Source: Microbacterium sp. (GTDB lineage: Bacteria; Actinomycetota; Actinomycetes; Actinomycetales; Microbacteriaceae). From it: a DNA stretch of 11,849 nt. Location of the stretch: positions 1 through 11,849 of the forward strand of contig NZ_QFPF01000078.1 in the NCBI RefSeq assembly GCF_003248605.1, written 5' to 3'. The notes below the pieces were generated by a model. It worked only from the letters and a program-made list of their open reading frames with translations, made no database searches and had not been told where the DNA came from. Every line of letters starts with the position of its first letter. Position 1 is the stretch's first letter. The position numbers and the translations under genes were made by a program. Below are positions 1 to 8,231 of this stretch, piece by piece.

Positions 1-1
1 C

Positions 2-1696
2 AGCGCGCCCGTCGACATCAAGCCCCGCAGCCGGGTTGTGACAGACGGCATCGAAGCCACCACCTCCCGCGGCATGCTCCGCGCCGTCGGCATGGGCGAC
101 GCGGACTGGGAGAAGCCCCAGATCGGCATCGCGTCGAGCTGGAACGAGATCACCCCCTGCAACCTCAGCCTCGACCGCCTCGCGCAAGGCGCCAAAGAGG
201 GTGTGCACTCGGGCGGCGGGTATCCGCTGCAGTTCGGCACGATCTCGGTGTCGGACGGCATCTCCATGGGGCACGAAGGTATGCACTTCTCGCTCGTCTC
301 GCGGGAGGTGATCGCCGACTCCGTCGAGACGGTGGTGCAGGCCGAGCGGCTCGATGGCACCGTCCTCCTGGCGGGCTGCGACAAGTCGATCCCGGGCATG
401 CTCATGGCGAGCGCGCGCCTGGGTCTGTCCAGTGTGTTCCTCTACGCCGGATCCATCGCCCCGGGCTGGGTCAAGCTCTCGGACGGCACCGAGAAGGACA
501 TCACGATCGTCGACTCGTTCGAGGGCGTCGGCGCGTGCCTGTCAGGGAAGATGTCGGAGGCCGACCTCAAGCGCATCGAGTGCGCGTTCGCGCCGGGCGA
601 GGGCGCCTGCGGAGGCATGTACACCGCCAACACGATGGCGTCCGTCGCCGAGGCGCTGGGGCTGAGCCTGCCGGGCTCCGCCGCGCCGCCGTCGGCAGAC
701 CGCCGCCGCGACTACTTCGCTCACCGCTCCGGCGAGGCCGTGGTCAATCTTCTCCGCCGGGGCATCACGACCCGCGACATCCTCACCAAGGAGTCGTTCG
801 AGAACGCCATCGCGCTGGCGATGGCCCTCGGCGGTTCGACCAACGTCGTCCTGCACCTGCTGGCGATCGCCCACGAGGCCGAGATCGACCTCGACCTGCA
901 CGACTTCAACCGCATCGGCGACAAGGTGCCGCACGTGGCCGACATGAAGCCGTTCGGAAAGTACGTCATGAACGACGTCGACCGTCACGGCGGCATCCCG
1001 GTCATCATGAAGGCGATGCTCGACGAGGGTCTGCTGCACGGCGACGCCCTCACCGTGACGGGCAAGACGGTCGCCGAGAACCTCGCCGAGATCGACCCCG
1101 ACCCGATCGACGGCACCGTGATCCACACCTTCGACAACCCGATCCACGCGACCGGCGGCATCACGATCCTGCATGGCTCGCTCGCGCCCGAGGGCGCCGT
1201 GGTCAAGACCGCCGGCTTCGACGCCGCCGTCTTCGAGGGTCCCGCCCGCGTGTTCGAGCGCGAGCGGGCGGCCATGGATGCGCTGGAGGCGGGCGTGATC
1301 GCCGCGGGGGATGTCGTCGTGATCCGCTACGAGGGTCCCAAGGGCGGGCCCGGAATGCGCGAGATGCTCGCGATCACCGCGGCGATCAAGGGCGCGGGTC
1401 TCGGGAAAGATGTACTACTCTTGACGGACGGACGATTCTCAGGCGGCACAACCGGCCTCTGCATCGGCCACATAGCACCCGAAGCGGTGGACGCAGGTCC
1501 TATCGCCTTCGTGCGCGATGGTGATCTGATACGGGTCGATATCGCGGCTCGCACTCTCGACCTACTCGTCGATGACGCAGAGCTGAGCTCCCGCCGCTCG
1601 GGCTGGGAGCCCCTGCCCCCGCGCTACACCCGAGGCGTTCTGGCCAAGTACTCCAAGCTCGTGCGCTCCGCTGCGGAGGGCGCGGTCACGGGGTAG
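2..1696 (+). CDS. ilvD: Dihydroxy-acid dehydratase, 5' end cut by window edge
   Basis: The product dehydrates 2,3-dihydroxy-3-methylbutanoate (and the isoleucine counterpart) to the 2-keto acid, the third common step of valine/isoleucine synthesis, in the cytoplasm. Three Fe-S cluster cysteines are visible: in TPCNLSL (codon 158-160), GCDKSIPG (377-379) and ACGGMYT (608-610). The catalytic serine lies in GRFSGGT (codon 1439-1441). The frame stays open to the left edge and reads [19 protein letters not shown], which is normal IlvD N-terminal sequence. The GTG at 38 is therefore probably an internal valine, and the true start lies a few codons outside the window. The visible 564 residues nearly fill the usual 555-575. 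Codon use changes sharply at about 1402-1575, with ATA, CTA, GTA, TCA and GCA codons, although the protein remains family-like. ilvB follows after 81 nt on the same strand. Confidence 0.96.
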   Translation, partial: SAPVDIKPRSRVVTDGIEATTSRGMLRAVGMGDADWEKPQIGIASSWNEITPCNLSLDRLAQGAKEGVHSGGGYPLQFGTISVSDGISMGHEGMHFSLVSREVIADSVETVVQAERLDGTVLLAGCDKSIPGMLMASARLGLSSVFLYAGSIAPGWVKLSDGTEKDITIVDSFEGVGACLSGKMSEADLKRIECAFAPGEGACGGMYTANTMASVAEALGLSLPGSAAPPSADRRRDYFAHRSGEAVVNLLRRGITTRDILTKESFENAIALAMALGGSTNVVLHLLAIAHEAEIDLDLHDFNRIGDKVPHVADMKPFGKYVMNDVDRHGGIPVIMKAMLDEGLLHGDALTVTGKTVAENLAEIDPDPIDGTVIHTFDNPIHATGGITILHGSLAPEGAVVKTAGFDAAVFEGPARVFERERAAMDALEAGVIAAGDVVVIRYEGPKGGPGMREMLAITAAIKGAGLGKDVLLLTDGRFSGGTTGLCIGHIAPEAVDAGPIAFVRDGDLIRVDIAARTLDLLVDDAELSSRRSGWEPLPPRYTRGVLAKYSKLVRSAAEGAVTG

Positions 1697-1723
1697 TCCG
1701 CGTCCCTCGCGGGTCGCGGCATC

Positions 1724-1740
1724 CGTCGGTCCTCCCGACG
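1724..1740 (+). terminator. Small hairpin in the ilvD-ilvB gap
   Basis: CGTCGG (1724-1729) and CCGACG (1735-1740) form a perfect 6-bp stem around a 5-nt loop, 37 nt before the ilvB start. There is no T-tract. It could be a weak terminator, an mRNA-processing site or a leader structure. The gap is too short for a classical leader-peptide attenuator, and I see no run of Ile/Val/Leu codons in it. A 6-bp stem in such GC-rich DNA may also be chance. Confidence 0.3.
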
Positions 1741-1777
1741 CACAGACAACCGCTATCGACACACAAGGATCCTCACC

Positions 1778-3580
1778 ATGCCCGCCGAAACCGCAACGGC
1801 CGTGCCTCGGCCGCCCGCTCGCACCGCGTCCGCGCCTGTGCTCTCGGGGGCCCAGGCGGTCGTCCGCTCGCTCGAGCTGCTCGGAGTGACCGATGTCTTC
1901 GGCCTGCCAGGTGGCGCGATCCTTCCGGTCTACGACCCGCTCATGGACTCCACCGCCCTGCGTCACATCCTGGTGCGGCACGAGCAGGGCGCCGGACACG
2001 CCGCGGAGGGATACGCCGCGGCATCCGGAAAGATCGGGGTCGCCATCGCGACCTCCGGTCCCGGCGCGACAAATCTCGTCACCGCGATCGCCGACGCCTA
2101 CATGGACTCGATGCCCATCGTCGCGATCACGGGGCAGGTGTTCAGCACGCTGATGGGCACGGACGCGTTCCAGGAGGCCGACATCGTCGGTATCACGATG
2201 CCGATCACGAAGCACTCTTTCCTGGTCAAGCGCGCCGAAGACATCCCGGGTGCGATCGCCGCCGCGTTCGAGGTCGCCGGCACCGGCCGGCCCGGACCGG
2301 TTCTCGTGGACATCACCAAGGATGCGCAGCAGGCCGAGGCGCCTTTCATCTGGCCGCCCAAGATCGACCTGCCCGGCTACCGCCCGGTCACCAAGGCGCA
2401 CGGCAAGCAGATCCAGGCCGCGGCCCAGATGCTGACCGAGGCGCAGAAGCCCGTCCTGTATGTCGGCGGCGGGGTCGTGCGGGCACGCGCCGCGGCGGAG
2501 CTGCGCCGCCTCGCGGAGTCCACCGGCGCGCCCGTCGTGACGACGCTCATGGCCCGTGGCGCGTTCCCCGACTCGCACCCGCAGCATCTGGGCATGCCCG
2601 GCATGCACGGTACGGTTCCGGCGGTGCTCGCTCTGCAGGAGTCCGACCTCATCGTGTCGCTCGGCGCCCGCTTCGATGACCGCGTCACCGGCAAGGCCGC
2701 GCTGTTCGCCCCGAACGCGCGGGTCGTGCACGTCGACATCGACCCGGCCGAGATCTCGAAGATCCGCGCGGCCGACGTGCCGATCGTGGGCGACCTCAAG
2801 GACGTGCTCGTCGACCTCGACGCGGCGTTCTCGGGCGTCACGGGGGCAGCCAAGCCCGACATCTCGGACTGGTGGTCCTTCCTCGACGGGCTGCGCGATG
2901 AGTTCCCGCTCGGCTACACGGAGCCGAGCGACGGCCTGCTCGCACCGCAGTACGTCATCCAGCGCATCGGCGAGCTCACCGGCCCCGAGGGCGTCTTCGC
3001 CGCGGGCGTGGGTCAGCACCAGATGTGGGCGGCGCAGTTCATCAAGTACGAGCGCCCCAATGCCTGGCTGAACTCCGGCGGCGCGGGCACGATGGGCTAC
3101 GCCGTGCCGGCGGCGATGGGGGCCAAGGTCGCCGAACCCGAGCGCGTCGTCTGGGCGATCGACGGCGACGGCTGCTTCCAGATGACCAATCAGGAGCTCG
3201 CAACCTGCACGATCAACAACATCCCGATCAAGGTCGCGATCATCAACAACTCCTCGCTGGGCATGGTGCGCCAGTGGCAGACGCTGTTCTACGACGGCCG
3301 CTACTCCAACACCGACCTCAACACGGGCCACGCCAGCGCACGCATCCCCGACTTCGTCAAGCTCGCGGAGGCCTACGGCGCCCTCGCGATCCGGGTAGAG
3401 AAGCCCGAAGAGGTGGATGCTGCCATCAGGCTCGCCCTCGAGACCAACGATCGACCGGTGGTCATCGACTTCGTGGTGAGTGCGGACTCCATGGTGTGGC
3501 CGATGGTGCCGCAGGGCGTCAGCAACAGCTACATCCAGTACGCGCGTGAGCACGCGCCGGCGTTCGAGCAGGAGGACTGA
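1778..3580 (+). CDS. ilvB: Acetolactate synthase, large (catalytic) subunit
   Basis: This ThDP- and FAD-dependent enzyme condenses two pyruvates to 2-acetolactate, or pyruvate with 2-ketobutyrate, the first committed step of valine/leucine/isoleucine synthesis. At 600 aa it has the usual bacterial length. The N-terminal ThDP domain (about 22-190) carries the catalytic glutamate in [14 protein letters not shown] (Glu69). A central FAD/nucleotide domain (about 210-350) includes [13 protein letters not shown]. The C-terminal pyrophosphate domain holds GDG at 463-465 and the paired Asn at 490-491 of the Mg/ThDP motif, followed by LGMVRQWQ. The residue aligned with plant Pro197 is Phe122, in GQVFSTLMG. 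The ATG is preceded by AAGGAT with 7 nt spacing. ilvN starts 2 nt after the stop, so the two subunits are co-translated. Confidence 0.97.
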   Translation: MPAETATAVPRPPARTASAPVLSGAQAVVRSLELLGVTDVFGLPGGAILPVYDPLMDSTALRHILVRHEQGAGHAAEGYAAASGKIGVAIATSGPGATNLVTAIADAYMDSMPIVAITGQVFSTLMGTDAFQEADIVGITMPITKHSFLVKRAEDIPGAIAAAFEVAGTGRPGPVLVDITKDAQQAEAPFIWPPKIDLPGYRPVTKAHGKQIQAAAQMLTEAQKPVLYVGGGVVRARAAAELRRLAESTGAPVVTTLMARGAFPDSHPQHLGMPGMHGTVPAVLALQESDLIVSLGARFDDRVTGKAALFAPNARVVHVDIDPAEISKIRAADVPIVGDLKDVLVDLDAAFSGVTGAAKPDISDWWSFLDGLRDEFPLGYTEPSDGLLAPQYVIQRIGELTGPEGVFAAGVGQHQMWAAQFIKYERPNAWLNSGGAGTMGYAVPAAMGAKVAEPERVVWAIDGDGCFQMTNQELATCTINNIPIKVAIINNSSLGMVRQWQTLFYDGRYSNTDLNTGHASARIPDFVKLAEAYGALAIRVEKPEEVDAAIRLALETNDRPVVIDFVVSADSMVWPMVPQGVSNSYIQYAREHAPAFEQED

Positions 3581-3582
3581 TC

Positions 3583-5169
<1,587 letters not shown>

Positions 5170-5194
5170 TCGGCGTGTCCACCGGCACCCGATG

Positions 5195-5214
5195 GTGATC
5201 GCTTTCGCGATCAC
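5195..5214 (+). terminator. Perfect hairpin downstream of ilvC, probable terminator
   Basis: GTGATCGC (5195-5202) and GCGATCAC (5207-5214) form a perfect 8-bp stem with a TTTC loop, 27 nt after the ilvC stop. No T-tract follows, which is common for hairpin terminators in high-GC actinobacteria. It abuts the second copy of the 23-bp ilvC-end repeat. It is the best candidate for the end of the ilvBNC transcript; an RNA stabiliser or part of a mobile repeat are alternatives. Confidence 0.55.
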
Positions 5215-5215
5215 G

Positions 5216-5238
5216 GAGGGCAGCGCTGCGCGCTGACC
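5216..5238 (+). repeat. Direct repeat copy 2 (duplicate of the ilvC end)
   Basis: This is identical over 23 bp to 5147-5169. Reading on in the ilvC frame past its stop gives a 22-residue stretch ending ITEGSAAR and then a second TGA. It is noncoding in the present arrangement. It could be a remnant of a tandem duplication, or of an insertion that duplicated the gene end. Confidence 0.9.
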
Positions 5239-5288
5239 CCACAGACCGCCGTCCGCACCACAGGCACGGCTCATGCCCGGTCGTCGCG

Positions 5289-5303
5289 GCCCCCACCCGG
5301 GGC
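5289..5303 (+). other. GC-rich stem upstream of the membrane-protein pair
   Basis: GCCCC (5289-5293) and GGGGC (5299-5303) can pair around 5 nt, within a very GC-rich stretch that also has a GGC run at 5301-5312. It may be a second terminator for ilvC or chance structure. Confidence 0.2.
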
Positions 5304-5330
5304 GGCGGCGGCCGGGTCTTCGTTTCGGCG

Positions 5331-5345
5331 TACGCTGGAGCGGTG
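5331..5345 (+). promoter_or_regulatory. Possible -10 box with leaderless GTG start
   Basis: TACGCT (5331-5336) fits the actinobacterial -10 consensus TANNNT and lies 6 nt before the GTG at 5343. That is the geometry of leaderless transcripts, in which the mRNA begins at the start codon. GGAG at 5337-5340 is too close to the GTG (2 nt) to work as a normal Shine-Dalgarno. No convincing -35 box is visible. Confidence 0.45.
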
Positions 5346-5861
5346 AGCACCCCCCGCGACGACGACGCCCTGAGCTGGGGCGACGATGACCCGACGCTCG
5401 TGACGGGTGGCCCCGACACCGCAGAAGCCCCTGCCCGGGAGGCCCGCTCCGAACGCCTCCCGGAGGGCTGGAACGCCGTGGGAAGGGGTAGCGACGGGGA
5501 CGGACACGTCACGCCTGCGCCGGATGCGGACCCCGTCGAGACCGACGACGAGGACGCCCGTCCCGCCGCCGGCAGCGCCGCGCTCGTCGCCGTCGGCGTG
5601 CTCGGCGGCATCTATCTGCTCTACGCCATCGGCTGGCTCATCGGGGGCCTCCGCCTGCAGGGGCGCTACCAGGTGCTCGTCACGGACGCGATGTATCAGG
5701 GCGCACTGTGGGTCGCCACGGCCGCGCCGCTGATCTGGTTCGGCACCGTCCTGTTCGCCACGAGAGGCTCGCGGGCCTGGGTGCGCGGCCTCTGGCTCGT
5801 CGCGGGTGTGCTGCTGCTCGTGCCGTGGCCCTTCATCATGATCGGAGCGGTGGGCGCATGA
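5343..5861 (+). CDS. Uncharacterised membrane protein, acidic N-terminus, three helices
   Basis: I do not recognise a named family. The 172-aa protein has an unusually acidic, Pro/Ala/Gly-rich and probably disordered N-terminal 75 residues (DDDALSWGDDD near the start, ETDDEDARPA at 66-75). Three hydrophobic segments follow, at about 79-103, 118-139 and 147-172, the last reaching the C-terminus. The tail has no cytoplasmic or catalytic motif, and no N-terminal signal peptide is seen. GTG is the best start because it sits 6 nt after a TACGCT box. The stop overlaps the next start in an ATGA, so it is translationally coupled to the following small membrane protein, and the two may form a complex. 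Third-position G/C use is normal for the genome, which supports real coding. Confidence 0.8.
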   Translation: MSTPRDDDALSWGDDDPTLVTGGPDTAEAPAREARSERLPEGWNAVGRGSDGDGHVTPAPDADPVETDDEDARPAAGSAALVAVGVLGGIYLLYAIGWLIGGLRLQGRYQVLVTDAMYQGALWVATAAPLIWFGTVLFATRGSRAWVRGLWLVAGVLLLVPWPFIMIGAVGA

Positions 5862-6223
5862 CCACGGCCGACGCCGGACCCCCGGCATCCCGTCCCTCGA
5901 CGCCCGTTCCCGTGCTCGCGGGCATCGGAGGCGTCTTCGCCCTGTTCTACGCGTACGCGATCTGGCAGGCGATCGGCAATCTGGCCGGCTCCGTGCAGGC
6001 GGCGTCGGCGGTGGATGTCTCGCTCAACGCCCTCGGCTGGTTCATCTGGATCTTCGCGATCGTCTTCCCCGCCCTCGTCTTCGGCGCGGCGTTCGCGCTG
6101 TCCTGGCGGCGGGGGAGCGCGACCTACGCGCTCGTGCTCCTCGCGGGCCTCGGGCTGGTGGGCGTGTTCTGGCTCAATGTCGTCGCCTACACGAGCCTGA
6201 ACACGGCGGCGGTCATCGGCTGA
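5858..6223 (+). CDS. Uncharacterised small three-helix membrane protein
   Basis: This 121-aa protein is of unknown function. Residues 1-16 form a short Pro/Ala-rich cytoplasmic-type leader. Hydrophobic segments follow at about 17-40, 57-82 and 89-111. A basic SWRRGS turn at 82-87 suggests a cytoplasmic loop between helices 2 and 3. The ATG at 5858 overlaps the upstream TGA (ATGA) and has GGAG at 5844-5847, 10 nt away. An in-frame extension further upstream would run inside the previous gene and has no ribosome site. The size, three-helix layout and coupling match the upstream partner, so the two may be diverged duplicates or subunits of one membrane assembly. The stop codon lies in the arm of an 11-bp inverted repeat. 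Confidence 0.8.
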   Translation: MTTADAGPPASRPSTPVPVLAGIGGVFALFYAYAIWQAIGNLAGSVQAASAVDVSLNALGWFIWIFAIVFPALVFGAAFALSWRRGSATYALVLLAGLGLVGVFWLNVVAYTSLNTAAVIG

Positions 6224-6262
6224 CAGCATCCATCGCCCCCGCGAGCGTGAGTGGATGCTGTC
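6222..6262 (+). terminator. 11-bp inverted repeat at the end of the membrane-protein pair
   Basis: GACAGCATCCA (6222-6232) and TGGATGCTGTC (6252-6262) are perfect reverse complements separated by 19 nt. The left arm includes the last two bases of the stop codon. There is no T-tract. It is probably a transcript-end hairpin separating the membrane-protein pair from serA; an operator is the alternative. Confidence 0.5.
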
Positions 6263-6302
6263 GCACGCCGTCATGCGGCGCCGGGTCGGCGCGGTGAGCC
6301 GA

Positions 6303-6318
6303 TAGGCTTTCAAAGCCT
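6303..6318 (+). promoter_or_regulatory. 15-bp palindrome in the serA leader, possible operator over a -10 box
   Basis: AGGCTTT and AAAGCCT flank a single C at 6304-6318, a perfect dyad in an otherwise GC-dominated gap. TAGGCT (6303-6308) at its left edge could be a TANNNT -10 box. This would give a leader of about 95 nt before the serA GTG. No good -35 is seen. The promoter and operator roles are inference. Confidence 0.35.
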
Positions 6319-6397
6319 CGCCCCCACGGTGTGCGGCGCGGCGATCTCCCGCACCGCCCTGCGCCGCGACGCCTCGTTCGCCCGGCCGCGTTACCCG

Positions 6398-6402
6398 AAG
6401 GA
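6398..6402 (+). promoter_or_regulatory. Ribosome binding site that fixes the serA start
   Basis: AAGGA is 7 nt upstream of the GTG at 6410. It selects this GTG over a frame that stays open back to 6251. Confidence 0.75.
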
Positions 6403-6409
6403 CCGCTCC

Positions 6410-8014
6410 GTGACGAAGCCCGTCGTCCTCATCGCCGAAGAACTCTCTCCCGCCACGATCGACGCTCTCGGGCCCGACTTCGATGTCCGCAACGTCGATG
6501 GCACCGACAGGCCCGCGCTGCTTGCCGCCCTCGCCGACGCGCAGGCCGTGCTCGTGCGCTCGGCCACCAAGATCGATGCCGAGGCCCTCGCCGCGGCGCC
6601 CTCGCTGAAGGTGGTCGCCCGCGCCGGCGTCGGACTCGACAACGTCGACATCAAGGCCGCGACGACCGCCGGCGTCATGGTCGTCAACGCCCCCACATCG
6701 AATGTCATCTCGGCGGCCGAGCTGACCGTGGGGCACATCCTGAGCCTCGCCCGGCACATCCCCGCCGCGCACGCCTCGCTGGCGGGCGGCGCGTGGAAGC
6801 GCAGCTCGTTCACGGGCACCGAGCTGTACGAGAAGACCGTCGGCATCGTCGGCCTCGGACGCATCGGCGCGCTCGTGGCCGAGCGGCTGCGCGCCTTCGG
6901 CGTGCGCGTCGTGGGATTCGACCCCTACGTCACCCCGGCGCGGGCGCAGCACCTGCAGGTCGAGCTGCTCTCGCTCGACGACCTCGTCCGCGAGAGCGAC
7001 TTCATCACGGTCCACATGCCCAAGACGCCCGAGACGGCCGGCATGATCGGCGCCGCGCAGCTGTCGGCCATGAAGCCCACCGCCCTCGTCGTGAACGTCG
7101 CGCGCGGCGGCCTCGTCGACGAGGACGCGCTCTACATGGCCCTGACGACCGGCGAGATCGCGGGCGCCGGTCTGGACGTGTTCTCGAGCGAGCCGCCGAC
7201 CGAGGACTCGCCCGCCCGGCGCCTGCTGGATCTGCCGAACGTCGTCGTCACACCGCACCTCGGCGCGAGCACCGAGGAGGCGCAGGAGAAGGCCGGCGTG
7301 TCCGTCGCCCGCTCGGTCAAGCTCGCGCTCGAGGGCGACCTCGTGCCCGACGCGGTCAACGTCGCCGGCGGCGTCATCGATCCCTTCGTGCGCCCCGGAA
7401 TCGCCCTCGTCGAGCAGCTGGGCCAGTTCTTCGCCGCGCTCGCCCCGAGCGCCCTCACGAGCCTCGACATCGAGGTGCGCGGCGAGCTCGCCGCGTACGA
7501 CGTGAGCGTCTACCGGCTGGCGGCCCTCAAGGGGATCTTCACGAACATCGTCAGCGAGAACGTCTCGTACGTCAACGCGCCTCTCTTCGCGGAGCAGCGC
7601 GGCATCGAGACCCGCATGATCGTCGAAGCCGACAGCCCGTTGTACCGCAACATCACCATCCTGCGCGGCTCGCTCTCCGACGGCAGCGTCCTGACCGTCG
7701 CCGGCACGCTCGCGGGCACCCGGATGGTGCCCAAGGTCGTCGCGATCGACGGTTACGAGATCGAGGTGCCGATCGCCCGCCACCACGTCGTGATGCGCTA
7801 CGCCGACCGCCCCGGGATCGTCGCGATCTACGGCAAGAAGCTCGGCGACGCGCAGATCAACATCGAAAGCCTTCAGGTCGCGCACCCCGACGCGACGGGT
7901 CGCGCACTCTCGGTGCTCACGGTCGACAAGCAGGTTCCCGACGAGATCCTGCAGGAGCTGCACCGCACGGTGGGGGCCGACCTGTTCCAGCGGATCGAGA
8001 TCACCGAGGCCTGA
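6410..8014 (+). CDS. serA: D-3-phosphoglycerate dehydrogenase, long type with ACT domain
   Basis: The enzyme oxidises 3-phosphoglycerate to 3-phosphohydroxypyruvate with NAD, the first step of serine synthesis. It has 534 aa, the size of type I enzymes such as that of M. tuberculosis (about 528). The substrate-binding part contains RAGVGLDNVD from residue 71. The NAD motif GLGRIG is at 148-153. Catalytic residues are Arg232 (VNVARGGLVDE), Glu261 (FSSEPPTED) and His283 (VTPHLGAS). An intervening allosteric (ASB) domain spans about 315-455, and a C-terminal ACT domain (about 458-534) begins with HHVVMRYADRPGIV and contains GDAQINIESLQVA. Feedback inhibition by serine is therefore expected. The GTG start matches the family N-terminus (TKPVVLIAEELSP) and has AAGGA 7 nt before it. 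Confidence 0.96.
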   Translation: MTKPVVLIAEELSPATIDALGPDFDVRNVDGTDRPALLAALADAQAVLVRSATKIDAEALAAAPSLKVVARAGVGLDNVDIKAATTAGVMVVNAPTSNVISAAELTVGHILSLARHIPAAHASLAGGAWKRSSFTGTELYEKTVGIVGLGRIGALVAERLRAFGVRVVGFDPYVTPARAQHLQVELLSLDDLVRESDFITVHMPKTPETAGMIGAAQLSAMKPTALVVNVARGGLVDEDALYMALTTGEIAGAGLDVFSSEPPTEDSPARRLLDLPNVVVTPHLGASTEEAQEKAGVSVARSVKLALEGDLVPDAVNVAGGVIDPFVRPGIALVEQLGQFFAALAPSALTSLDIEVRGELAAYDVSVYRLAALKGIFTNIVSENVSYVNAPLFAEQRGIETRMIVEADSPLYRNITILRGSLSDGSVLTVAGTLAGTRMVPKVVAIDGYEIEVPIARHHVVMRYADRPGIVAIYGKKLGDAQINIESLQVAHPDATGRALSVLTVDKQVPDEILQELHRTVGADLFQRIEITEA

Positions 8015-8028
8015 CCGGCGCGAGCCGA

Positions 8029-8062
8029 TCCCGCGGGCGTCGCCGTCCCGCGGGTGTCGCCG
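8029..8062 (+). repeat. 17-bp perfect-length tandem repeat after serA
   Basis: Copies at 8029-8045 and 8046-8062 match at 16 of 17 positions (TCCCGCGGGYGTCGCCG). Each contains the 8-bp palindrome CCCGCGGG. It begins 14 nt after the serA stop and is noncoding in the present arrangement. Confidence 0.75.
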
Positions 8063-8084
8063 GCGCCGTTCTAGCCGCGAACCA

Positions 8085-8138
8085 CCACTTTTGCAGCGAG
8101 CCACCACACGACGCGTGGTGGCTCGCTGCAAGAAGTGG
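8085..8138. repeat. 54-nt long hairpin between convergent serA and tetR
   Basis: TTGCAGCGAGCCACCAC (8091-8107) is perfectly complementary to 8115-8131 around a 7-nt loop. The stem extends by CCACTT (8085-8090) with AAGTGG (8133-8138) past one bulged G at 8132, giving 23 base pairs. It sits between convergent genes, so a two-way terminator is the simplest role. The length and the repeated GCGARCCACCAC unit (8077-8088, 8096-8107, inverted at 8115-8126) also fit a REP-like or MITE-like palindromic element. No gene is encoded. Confidence 0.8.
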
Positions 8139-8140
8139 GT

Positions 8141-8201
8141 CTCGGCGTCGCGCGGCGCGGCGTGGTGCGCCGCCGTGGCCCCGCGCGGCCGCACCGCCGA
8201 G
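8141..8201. other. Second potential stem-loop in the serA-tetR gap
   Basis: CTCGGCG (8141-8147) and CGCCGAG (8195-8201) can pair, with GGTGCG (8164-8169) and CGCACC (8190-8195) nested inside; the two right arms share base 8195, so not all pairs form at once. The region is extremely GC-rich, so part of this may be chance. Together with the neighbouring hairpin it explains most of the 206-nt gap. I see no open reading frame of interest in it. Confidence 0.3.
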
Positions 8202-8214
8202 CGAGCCGGGATGC

Positions 8215-8231
8215 CGGGGCTCAGCGCCCCG
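8215..8231 (-). terminator. Hairpin overlapping the tetR stop codon
   Basis: CGGGGC (8215-8220) and GCCCCG (8226-8231) form a perfect 6-bp stem with a 5-nt loop that contains the tetR stop (TCA on the plus strand at 8221-8223). It is probably a terminator without a U-tail for the repressor transcript. Confidence 0.4.

Noticed and set aside
1697..1777. Leader-peptide attenuator before ilvB
   Set aside because: The 81-nt gap has no short frame with clustered Ile/Val/Leu codons, and only a weak 6-bp stem.
3025..3549. 174-codon alternative frame inside ilvB, plus strand
   Set aside because: It is an Arg/Gly-rich out-of-frame shadow of the ThDP-binding region.
1562..3553. 663-codon open frame on the minus strand opposite ilvB
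   Set aside because: High-GC DNA with few stops gives long antisense frames. The translation is rich in Arg, Asp, Val and His with no domain, and the opposite strand has textbook ilvB motifs.
6251..6409. Upstream start for serA
   Set aside because: The GTG lies in a terminator-like hairpin arm, and the extra residues are not SerA-like. AAGGA and the family N-terminus support 6410.
5696..8194. 832-codon minus-strand open frame over the membrane-protein genes and serA
   Set aside because: It has Arg/Asp/Gly-biased shadow composition, and serA on the plus strand has all its catalytic motifs.
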